A stretch of 11,746 nucleotides of DNA, taken from DASRYH01 sp035687245 (GTDB lineage: Bacteria; Actinomycetota; Coriobacteriia; Anaerosomatales; PHET01). The stretch spans positions 1-11,746 of the forward strand of contig DASRYH010000035.1 of the NCBI GenBank assembly GCA_035687245.1, given 5' to 3'. Below the pieces are notes generated by a model. That model saw only the letters and a program-made list of their open reading frames with translations. It was not told the origin of the DNA and made no database searches. Made by a program: the position numbers and the translations under genes. This document shows, piece by piece, positions 5,628 through 11,746 of the stretch (its first letter is position 1; every line of letters starts with the position of its first letter).

Positions 5628-6881
5628 ATGTTCTATCGCAAGACAGTGCTCGACAACGGCATCACCGTGATGTCTGAGCCCATGGATTCCGTTCGCTCGG
5701 TGGCTCTGGGCATTTGGTTTTCCGTGGGAAGCCGCGACGAGAACTCGGCTGAGGCCGGGATGTCGCACTTCATGGAGCACATGATGTTCAAGGGCACGCC
5801 CAGCCGGAGCGCTCAGGAGGTATCCGAGGCCTTCGACCAGCTGGGCGCGGAGCTCAACGCCTTCACGTCGAAGGAGTACACCTGTTATTACTCCCGCTTC
5901 GTCGACGAGAACCTCCCTATCGCGTTCGAGCTGTTGGCTGACATGGTGGTGGCTGCGAATCTGGATGACGAGTCTTGCACGAGCGAGCGCGAGGTCGTCA
6001 TCGAAGAGATCGCGCGCATGGAAGACACGCCCGACGATCGCATCCACGAGATCTTCAGCCATGCGCTGTGGCCCGATCACCCCATTGGTCTGCCGATTCT
6101 TGGTAGCCGCGAGACGGTGGGCCAGTTCGACCACCTGCAGTCGGTCTCGTTTCGCCAGAAGCACTACCTCTCTGGCAACTGCGTAGTCGCAGCCGCCGGC
6201 AACGTCGATCACGACGCGCTCGTCAAGCTCGCCGAGTCCTTCCTCGCCGACCTGCCGAAGGGCCCGCGCAGCGTCCGCCCTGTCGCTGAAGCCGCAGGCC
6301 AGGCCCGCATCGCCGTTCTCGAGAAGGAGACTGAGCAGGCGCATATCTGCTACGGCCTCGCTACCATGAACGCACATCACCCGGACCGTTTCCCGCTCGC
6401 ACTGCTCGATGGCGTGCTGGGCGGCGGCATGAGTTCGCGCCTCTTCCAGGAGATTCGCGAGAAGCGCGGCTTGGCGTACTCCGTCTACTCGTTCTCCGCG
6501 CTCTACCAGGACACTGGCGAGTTCGCGGTCTACGCCGGAACCCGTCCGAGCAACGCTGAAGAGGTTCTCAAGCTCATCCGCATCGAGATGGAGCGCATCG
6601 CCGAAGGCGGCGTGACGAGCGAGGAGCTCGAACGCGTGCGACAGGCCGCCACCGGACACCTCGTCTTGGGCCTCGAGTCCACCCGCATGCGCATGACGCG
6701 CCTGGGCAAGAACGAGGTCACGGGTGGCGAGATCCTTTCGGCAGACGAGGTCATGGAGCGTTTTGCCGCCGTCTCGATCGACGACATCAAGCGCGTCAGC
6801 GCCGATGCCCTCACTCGTCAGAAGGTGCTCGCAGTCATCGGCCCGTTCACGGAGGAAAGGCTCGCGCCGCTCGTTCGCTAA
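5628..6881 (+). CDS. M16-family zinc metallopeptidase (MlpA/YmxG-like)
   Basis: A 417-aa single-unit M16 peptidase (processing peptidase/insulinase family). The inverted zinc motif HxxEH is present as H47-F-M-E50-H51, and the third ligand is E127 in EREVVIEEIARMED (120-133), 76 residues after H51 as in mitochondrial processing peptidase. The C-terminal half has the usual GGGMSSRLFQEIREKRGLAY (265-284) and an ERVRQAATGHL helix. There is no signal peptide, so it is probably cytoplasmic. Peptide substrates are unknown; the B. subtilis relative MlpA is encoded close to the dap genes, as here. The open frame extends back to 5466, but ATG 5628 has AGGGGG five bases upstream and matches the usual N terminus (YRKTVLDNGITV). 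The dapB gene follows after 42 bases on the same strand. Confidence 0.93.
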   Translation: MFYRKTVLDNGITVMSEPMDSVRSVALGIWFSVGSRDENSAEAGMSHFMEHMMFKGTPSRSAQEVSEAFDQLGAELNAFTSKEYTCYYSRFVDENLPIAFELLADMVVAANLDDESCTSEREVVIEEIARMEDTPDDRIHEIFSHALWPDHPIGLPILGSRETVGQFDHLQSVSFRQKHYLSGNCVVAAAGNVDHDALVKLAESFLADLPKGPRSVRPVAEAAGQARIAVLEKETEQAHICYGLATMNAHHPDRFPLALLDGVLGGGMSSRLFQEIREKRGLAYSVYSFSALYQDTGEFAVYAGTRPSNAEEVLKLIRIEMERIAEGGVTSEELERVRQAATGHLVLGLESTRMRMTRLGKNEVTGGEILSADEVMERFAAVSIDDIKRVSADALTRQKVLAVIGPFTEERLAPLVR

Positions 6882-6923
6882 GCTCGTCGTACCGCCCGTC
6901 TTAGAAGAGGGAGTGTTCTCGAC

Positions 6924-7715
6924 ATGATTCGCGTACTCGTGACCGGCGCCGCCGGACGCATGGGCTCCGAGGTCGTTCGCGCCGTCACAGCTGCCGAAGG
7001 CATGCAGGTCGTGGCTGCAGTCGACCCGAACGCGGTTGGCAAGCTCGTCGATGACGGCGCTGGCGGCACGATCGAGTGCGTAGCGTCGCTCACCGCAGCG
7101 ATCGCTGACGTGCGTCCCGACGTGATGGTGGACTTCACGCATCCTTCCGCGGTCGAAGGCAATCTCTGTACCGCGCTCTTGGCCGGAGTTGACTGCGTGC
7201 TTGGCACCACAGGCTTGTCCGAGGAGCGTTTGGCTGAGCTTGTTGCCGAAGCGCCCTCCAAGACCTGCCTGTTCTTTGCGCCCAACTTCGCCATCGGCGC
7301 AGTGCTGATGATGCAGTTCGCCGAACGTGCTGCGCGCTTCATGCCGCATGTCGAAGTCATCGAGCTGCACCACGACAAGAAGGCCGACGCGCCCTCAGGC
7401 ACCGCCATCCGTACGGCGCGCATGATCGCCGCGGCTCGCAGCGAAGTCCCGCCCGCGCCTGGCGACGAGACCGAGCTCGACGGCATGGACGGCGCCCGCG
7501 GTGCCGTAGTCGACGAGGTCCGCGTGCACTCGGTGCGCCTGCCGGGTCTGGTAGCGCATCAGGAAGTACTCTTCGGCGGGCAGGGCCAGACCCTCTCACT
7601 GCGCCACGACTCCATCGACCGAACGAGCTTCATGCCGGGTGTGGTTCTCGCTTGCCGTGAGGTAGGCAAACACTCCGGACTCGTTGTGGGTCTCGAGAAG
7701 CTGATGGGCGAGTAG
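6924..7715 (+). CDS. dapB: 4-hydroxy-tetrahydrodipicolinate reductase
   Basis: DapB reduces the product of DapA to tetrahydrodipicolinate using NAD(P)H, the second committed step towards meso-DAP and lysine in the cytoplasm. The 263-aa length is normal. Visible motifs are the nucleotide-binding GAAGRMG (8-14), DFTHPSA (70-76), GTTG (94-97), APNFAIG (119-125) and the substrate and catalytic block ELHHDKKADAPSGTA (147-161), with H149 and K153 at the positions of E. coli H159 and K163. The C-terminal GLVAHQEVLFGGQGQTL (208-224) is also typical. The ATG has GAGGGAG ten bases upstream. The stop is two bases before the GTG of the kinase gene, so the two are probably translated together. No missing residues or breaks were seen. 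Confidence 0.97.
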   Translation: MIRVLVTGAAGRMGSEVVRAVTAAEGMQVVAAVDPNAVGKLVDDGAGGTIECVASLTAAIADVRPDVMVDFTHPSAVEGNLCTALLAGVDCVLGTTGLSEERLAELVAEAPSKTCLFFAPNFAIGAVLMMQFAERAARFMPHVEVIELHHDKKADAPSGTAIRTARMIAAARSEVPPAPGDETELDGMDGARGAVVDEVRVHSVRLPGLVAHQEVLFGGQGQTLSLRHDSIDRTSFMPGVVLACREVGKHSGLVVGLEKLMGE

Positions 7716-7717
7716 GC

Positions 7718-8938
7718 GTGGGGGAGAGCAAGCCGATCGTCGTCATGAAGTTCGGGGGCACGTCTGTCGCCTCGAGCGAAGGCCGAAGCGCCATCGCCGC
7801 CCGCGTGAGCGCCTCTCTCGAAGCCGGGCTCGCGCCGGTTGTCGTGGTGAGCGCGATGGGCCGAAAGGGCGCGCCCTACGCCACGGACACGCTGTTGTCC
7901 CTGGTAGAAGGCCTGCCCGCCGATGCGCGCGAGAACGACCTGCTTGCAAGCGTCGGCGAGGTCATCAGCGCAATCGTGGTCGCCCACGAGCTTCGCGCCG
8001 CGGGCATCGCCGCAGCCGCGTTCACCGGTCCCGAGGCTGGCATCTGCACCGACGGCGTCGCCGGCGAGGCCGCTATCACCGAAGTCCACACCGGTCCGCT
8101 CGTGGCGGCCATCTCGCGCGGCGAGGTGCCGGTCGTCTGCGGCTTCCAAGGAATCGCCGAAGATGGGCGCCTCACGACGCTCGGACGAGGCGGCTCCGAC
8201 ACAACCGCGTGCGCGCTGGGTGTTGCCCTCGATGCCCGTGAGGTCGAAATCTACACCGACGTCGATGGCGTCATGACGGCCGATCCGCGCTCCTGCGAGG
8301 GCGCCGAAGTCCTCGAGACCATCAGCGCCGACGAGCTCTTCCAGATGGCGAAGGCCGGTAGCCGCGTGGTTCACACTCCGGCGGCCGAACTTGCGCTCTC
8401 CAGCGGGCTCGCGGTGAAGGTCAAGAACACCTACACGGACCACCCAGGCACAACCGTGGCCGACATCGCCGGATACCGCCCGGCCAGCGTGGCAACCGCG
8501 GTGACCCACACGGCAGGCATCGCCCGCGTGCGTGTGGCGCTGCCGGCCGCAGAAGGCTCTGCGGAGAACATGGCAGCTCAGACTCGTGTCTACCGCGCGA
8601 TGGCCGACGCTGGCGTGTCGCTCGATATGTTCACACCGGTGGGGGAGATACTCATCTTCGCCGTGGCAGAGAGCGCACTTGCAGACGCAAGCGCCGTTCT
8701 CACCGGACTAGGCCTGACTCACCGCGTGACGGAAGACCTCGCCAAAGTCACCCTCGTTGGCGCAGGCATGCATGGCGTCCCCGGAGTGATGGCCCGCATG
8801 GCAGAGCTGCTCGCGGAAGCCGGCGTGAACGTCATCCAGACTGCCGACTCGCACACCACGATTGCCGTCCTCGTCGCCGAAGCCGATGCTCCCGTTGCGG
8901 TTCAGGCGCTACACGATGGGTTTGAACTCGCGAACTAG
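7718..8938 (+). CDS. dapG: Aspartate kinase, DapG-type
   Basis: This enzyme phosphorylates L-aspartate with ATP, the first step to lysine, DAP, threonine and methionine. It has 406 aa, close to the size of B. subtilis DapG. The catalytic domain shows KFGGTSV (11-17), SAMGRK (45-50), TTLGRGGSDTTA (153-164) and YTDVDGVMTADPR (179-191). Two ACT domains follow (about 265-335 and 343-406). The second contains GVPGVMARM (353-361) and QTADSHTTIAVLV (374-386), very like the DapG (aspartokinase I) version and unlike the common lysine-sensitive LysC form (...STSEIRISVLV), so inhibition by meso-DAP is the likely control. I name it dapG on that basis; lysC is the conservative alternative. GTG 7718 is two bases after the dapB stop, without a strong ribosome site. 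ATG 7745 would remove residues ahead of the first strand and is less likely. Confidence 0.92.
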   Translation: MGESKPIVVMKFGGTSVASSEGRSAIAARVSASLEAGLAPVVVVSAMGRKGAPYATDTLLSLVEGLPADARENDLLASVGEVISAIVVAHELRAAGIAAAAFTGPEAGICTDGVAGEAAITEVHTGPLVAAISRGEVPVVCGFQGIAEDGRLTTLGRGGSDTTACALGVALDAREVEIYTDVDGVMTADPRSCEGAEVLETISADELFQMAKAGSRVVHTPAAELALSSGLAVKVKNTYTDHPGTTVADIAGYRPASVATAVTHTAGIARVRVALPAAEGSAENMAAQTRVYRAMADAGVSLDMFTPVGEILIFAVAESALADASAVLTGLGLTHRVTEDLAKVTLVGAGMHGVPGVMARMAELLAEAGVNVIQTADSHTTIAVLVAEADAPVAVQALHDGFELAN

Positions 8939-8980
8939 GCTTCTGCACGCACCCTTTCGGCAAGAGAACCCGCAGTTCGA

Positions 8981-9017
8981 CGGCTTGTTAACGCTGCCCG
9001 GCGCGAGCCGCTCGCGC
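8981..9017 (+). promoter_or_regulatory. Two mutually exclusive hairpins in the dapG-dapA gap
   Basis: GCGCGAG (9001-9007) and CTCGCGC (9011-9017) form a perfect 7-bp stem with a three-base loop. The same left arm can instead pair with 8981-8988 (eight pairs, two of them G-U, with a 14-base loop). No T-run follows, so this is not a plain terminator. The 166-base gap (8939-9104) is long for this operon. A lysine riboswitch core was not recognised. Confidence 0.3.
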
Positions 9018-9104
9018 GCTGCTGGGTATGTCACAATATGCGGGTAGTTGCGAACACGCTCGTGCTTGACGCGCGGGCTTATCTCGAGGGGCTGAAGAAC
9101 CACA

Positions 9105-9998
9105 ATGACGACTCCGCGCTTCGGTCGGATGATCACCGCTATGGTCACGCCGTTTGGCGAAGACCTCTCGTTGGACCTCGATCGCGCCGCCCAGCTCGCC
9201 GACAAGCTCATCAACGAGGGCAGCGACGCCCTCGTGGTGTGTGGCACAACGGGCGAGAGCCCCACGGTCTTCTACGATCAGAAGATGGACCTCTTCCGCG
9301 CAGTGATCGACGCCGTTGGCGGTCGTGTCCCCGTCATCGCTAACGCCGGCGACAACTGCACTGACGACTCTGTTGAGTTCGCCAAGCAGGTCGTCGACCT
9401 GGGCGTGGACGCGATCATGGCGGTCGTCCCGTACTACAACAAGCCGCCGCAGGAGGGTCTGTACCGCCACTTCTGCTCGATCGCCGGTGCGGTTGACGTC
9501 CCTGTGATCCTCTACAACATCCCTGGCCGCTGTGTCATCAACATGGAGCCCGAGACGGTTGTTCGCATCGCCACCGACTGCGAGAACGTAGTCGCCCTCA
9601 AGCAGGCCAACGCGGACCTGTCGCAGGTATCTGCCATCCTTGACGCCGCTCCGAAGGGCTTCGAGGTGCTCTCCGGCGACGACGAGCTGACCCTGCCGAT
9701 GATGGGCATGGGGGGCAGCGGAGTCATCTCCGTTGTCAGCCACATCGCAGGCCCACGGTTCAAGGAGATGATCGCGGCGCAGGCCGCCGGCGATCACACG
9801 CGCGCTCTGCGCATTCACATCGAACTGCTGCCGCTCATGAAGGCGATCTTCCTGACGGCTAACCCGATCATGGTCAAGAAGGCCCTTGAGCTGCAGGGCT
9901 TCCCGGTCGGTGGCGTGAGGCTCCCGCTTGTAGAGCCCGCCCCCGAGCTGGTCGCTGAGCTCGAGCGCATCATGCGCCACGTCGGGGTCCTGTCCTAA
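9105..9998 (+). CDS. dapA: 4-hydroxy-tetrahydrodipicolinate synthase
   Basis: DapA condenses pyruvate with aspartate semialdehyde through a Schiff base in a TIM barrel, the first step committed to DAP and lysine. The 297-aa length is normal. Conserved sites are ITAMVTPF (10-17), CGTTGES (46-52) with T48/T49, VVPYYNKP (107-114) with Y111, LYNIPGR (136-142) with Y137 and R142, and the Schiff-base lysine K166 in VALKQAN. GDDELTLPMMGMGGSGVISV (191-210) is also usual. All catalytic residues are present. ATG 9105 is the only good in-frame start, since a TGA lies four codons upstream. Its ribosome site is weak: GAGGGG (9086-9091) is 13 bases away. It follows the kinase by 166 bases and precedes RNase J by 47. 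Confidence 0.97.
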   Translation: MTTPRFGRMITAMVTPFGEDLSLDLDRAAQLADKLINEGSDALVVCGTTGESPTVFYDQKMDLFRAVIDAVGGRVPVIANAGDNCTDDSVEFAKQVVDLGVDAIMAVVPYYNKPPQEGLYRHFCSIAGAVDVPVILYNIPGRCVINMEPETVVRIATDCENVVALKQANADLSQVSAILDAAPKGFEVLSGDDELTLPMMGMGGSGVISVVSHIAGPRFKEMIAAQAAGDHTRALRIHIELLPLMKAIFLTANPIMVKKALELQGFPVGGVRLPLVEPAPELVAELERIMRHVGVLS

Positions 9999-10003
9999 AC
10001 GTA

Positions 10004-10021
10004 CACGCGCCGAAACGCGTG
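10004..10021 (+). promoter_or_regulatory. Hairpin between dapA and the RNase J gene
   Basis: CACGCG (10004-10009) and CGCGTG (10016-10021) form a perfect 6-bp stem with a six-base CCGAAA loop. It starts six bases after the dapA stop and ends three bases before the AAGGGAG ribosome site of the next gene. It has no T-run. It may be an mRNA processing or stability element, but this is inferred. Confidence 0.35.
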
Positions 10022-10045
10022 CGAAGGGAGCCCGAAACTCCACAT

Positions 10046-11713
10046 ATGTCGAAGAAGCAGACCCGCTTGCGGGTAATTCCACTCGGTGGGCTAGACGAGA
10101 TCGGTAAGAACATGACCGTTCTCGAGTACGGTGACGACATGATCGTCATCGACGCCGGAATCATGTTCCCAGACGACGACCACCCGGGCATCGACCTGAT
10201 CCTGCCCGACTACAGCTACATCGTGAAGCGCAAGGAGAAGCTGCGCGGCATCGTCATCACTCACGGCCACGAGGACCACACCGGTGCTCTGCCGTACCTG
10301 CTCAAGGATCTCGGCATTCCTGTGCCGATCCTAGGCACCAAGCTCACCCTCGGACTCATCAAGGGCAAGCTCGAAGAGCACAAGCTCAAGAAGACGAAGT
10401 TGCGGGAGGTTCGCGCGAGCGGCCACTGCACGCTGGGCGTCTTCGGCCTCGACTTCTTCGCCGTCAACCACTCGATCCCTGACGGCGTCGGCGTCTTCGT
10501 CCGTACGCCGGTCGGTAACGTGCTGCACACGGGTGACTTCAAGCTCGACCAGACGCCTATCGATGGCAGGCTGACCGACTACGGCGCGCTCACGAAGTTC
10601 GGCAAGCAGGGCGTCATGCTGCTGATGTCGGACTCTACCAACGCGGAGACTCAAGGCACGACCCGCTCAGAGGCCGAAGTGGGCAAGACGCTCCGACGCC
10701 TCATAAGCGACGCTGAGCAGCGCGTGATCGTCGCCTCGTTTGCGAGTCACATCCACCGCCTTCAGCAGGTGTGCGATGCAGCCGTCCAGAATGGCCGAAA
10801 GGTCGTCGTCACCGGCCGTTCCATGGTGCAGAACACCAAGATCGCCCGCGAGCTGGGCTACCTCACGATCGACGACGAGAACATCCTCGACGCCTACGAG
10901 ACCAACGGTCTGCCGCCCGAGAAGGTAGTCGTACTCTGCACGGGCAGCCAGGGCGAGCCCCTGTCGGCGCTCGCTCGCATGGCGAACGGCGATCACCGCA
11001 CCGTGTCGATCGAAGAGGGCGACACCGTCGTCATCTCCGCTTCGCCGGTGCCGGGCAACGAGAAGGCCGTTTCGCGCGTCATCAACCGCCTTGCCAAGGC
11101 TGGCGCGAGCGTGATGCACAAGGGTTCAGCTGAGGTTCATGTCTCAGGTCACGCCGCGTCAGAGGACCTCAAGTTGATGTTGAACCTCACGCAGCCCGAG
11201 TACTTCATGCCGATTCACGGTGAAACGCGCCATCTGGCTGCGCACAGGCTGCTCGCTGAGGCTGTCGGCGTCCCGCGTGAGTACATCTTCGTTCTCGACA
11301 ACGGCGACTGCCTAGAGATCGACGGAGAAGGCGCACACGTCTCCGAGCGTGTTGAGAGCGGCGTCGTCTACGTGGACGGCGTCTCCTACGGCGATATCGG
11401 GCAGGTCGTCATCCGCGACCGCCAACACATGGCCGAAGACGGCCTGATCTCCATCGTTGCAGTGGTGGACGGCTCTACCGGTGTCCAGGTAGGGGAGGCC
11501 GAGATCGTCACGCGTGGCATCGCCTTCGACGAGACCGACGGGCTCGCCGAAGAACTGCGTGCGCGTGTAGCCAAGACGCTTGCGAAGACGGGCCGCGAGG
11601 GTGCCACCGACCAGAGTGTCATCCGCCGCGCCGTGCGCGAGTCGGTTTCGCAGCTTCTGTGGGAGCGCATTCGACGTCGACCGATGATCATTCCGGTCGT
11701 TATGGAGGTCTAG
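10046..11713 (+). CDS. rnj: Ribonuclease J (beta-CASP metallo-beta-lactamase RNase)
   Basis: RNase J is a zinc-dependent endo- and 5'-3' exoribonuclease that matures rRNA and degrades mRNA in the cytoplasm. From ATG 10046 the protein has 555 aa, the same length as the B. subtilis J enzymes. Metal ligands are H73, H75, D77 and H78 (HGHEDH), H142 (NHSIPD), D164 (HTGDFK) and H391 (PIHGE), nearly the same numbering as RNase J1. The beta-CASP region has DSTNAE (196-201), ASHIHR (233-238), CTGSQGEP (298-305) and SGHAAS (367-372). The C-terminal domain is full length and ends WERIRRRPMIIPVVMEV. Whether it is closer to J1 or J2 is not decided; rnjB is the neighbour of dapA in B. subtilis. The open frame extends to a GTG at 10019, but AAGGGAG then lies inside the gene. 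Spacing from it to ATG 10046 is long (15 bases). Confidence 0.96.
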   Translation: MSKKQTRLRVIPLGGLDEIGKNMTVLEYGDDMIVIDAGIMFPDDDHPGIDLILPDYSYIVKRKEKLRGIVITHGHEDHTGALPYLLKDLGIPVPILGTKLTLGLIKGKLEEHKLKKTKLREVRASGHCTLGVFGLDFFAVNHSIPDGVGVFVRTPVGNVLHTGDFKLDQTPIDGRLTDYGALTKFGKQGVMLLMSDSTNAETQGTTRSEAEVGKTLRRLISDAEQRVIVASFASHIHRLQQVCDAAVQNGRKVVVTGRSMVQNTKIARELGYLTIDDENILDAYETNGLPPEKVVVLCTGSQGEPLSALARMANGDHRTVSIEEGDTVVISASPVPGNEKAVSRVINRLAKAGASVMHKGSAEVHVSGHAASEDLKLMLNLTQPEYFMPIHGETRHLAAHRLLAEAVGVPREYIFVLDNGDCLEIDGEGAHVSERVESGVVYVDGVSYGDIGQVVIRDRQHMAEDGLISIVAVVDGSTGVQVGEAEIVTRGIAFDETDGLAEELRARVAKTLAKTGREGATDQSVIRRAVRESVSQLLWERIRRRPMIIPVVMEV

Positions 11714-11717
11714 GGAG

Positions 11718-11746
11718 TTGCAGCTTCTACCCGCGGCGGTACTTGG
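11718..11746 (+). CDS. Possible start of the next gene (partial)
   Basis: A TTG at 11718 lies eight bases after GGAGGT (11704-11709), which is at the end of the RNase J gene. The frame reads LQLLPAAVLG to the window edge (Met first if TTG initiates). Too short to identify. The position suggests that the operon continues. Confidence 0.3.

Noticed and set aside
5511..7373. A 620-codon open frame on the minus strand, antisense to the M16 protease and dapB genes
   Set aside because: It is the antisense shadow of two clearly identified plus-strand genes. Long antisense frames are expected with GC-rich codon use, and its translation shows no domain motifs.
7559..8509. A 316-codon minus-strand frame opposite the kinase gene
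   Set aside because: Antisense shadow; low-complexity Arg/Gly/Ala/Asp-rich translation with no recognisable family.
8939..9104. Lysine riboswitch ahead of dapA
   Set aside because: The region is short and I could not find the conserved junction sequences of the L-box; only simple hairpins were visible.
9038..9343. Small plus-strand frame beginning in the dapG-dapA gap (MRVVANTLVLDARAYLEGL...)
   Set aside because: It runs out of frame into dapA and has no good ribosome site. I found no sign of a regulatory leader peptide, such as runs of Lys codons.
8988..10082. A 364-codon minus-strand frame opposite dapA
   Set aside because: Antisense shadow of a gene with all catalytic residues identified; no family resemblance.
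1..11746. CRISPR arrays, insertion sequences, prophage genes, tRNA and rRNA genes
   Set aside because: No regularly spaced direct repeats, transposase motifs, phage structural genes or tRNA-like cloverleaf sequences were noticed on either strand by eye.

Overview
The window is GC-rich bacterial DNA (about 60-65% GC by eye) with tightly packed genes, several GTG starts and Shine-Dalgarno sites before most genes. Gene content and order suggest an actinobacterium. The combination of a high-GC genome with a Bacillus-like order of M16 protease, aspartate kinase, dapA and RNase J makes a deep-branching lineage such as Coriobacteriia my best guess, but this is inference and not proven by the sequence.

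Left part (1-5503) is a patchwork of small genes on both strands. In order: the 3' end of an unidentified gene; a protein resembling the Imm5-like 'putative immunity protein' family; a DNA alkylation repair (HEAT-repeat) protein on the minus strand; a four-helix membrane protein; a 153-aa protein of unknown function (minus); a NimA-like pyridoxamine-phosphate-oxidase-family flavoprotein (minus); a DUF1232 protein; a GNAT acetyltransferase; and a 429-aa protein that joins a complete VanW domain to a complete GNAT domain. Two convergent pairs overlap at their 3' ends, by 4 and 17 bases.

Right part (5628-11713) is a plus-strand run that looks like one operon: M16 zinc protease, dapB, a DapG-type aspartate kinase, dapA and RNase J. 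The lysine/diaminopimelate enzymes supply meso-DAP for peptidoglycan and lysine. The kinase carries the ACT-domain sequence typical of the DAP-inhibited DapG class. From memory, Bacillus subtilis has mlpA (M16)-...-asd-dapG-dapA-rnjB, so this is an old conserved neighbourhood with dapB in place of asd. A following gene may begin at 11718.

No tRNA, rRNA, CRISPR array, insertion sequence or prophage gene was seen, and no gene-free stretch exceeds 300 bases. The longest gaps are 3022-3210, 1410-1583 and 8939-9104, and their contents are described. I did not find a clear new multi-gene system. The most unusual items are the VanW-GNAT fusion with a possible internal start, a palindrome beside a -10 box ahead of the alkylation-repair gene, and alternative hairpins in the dapG-dapA gap.
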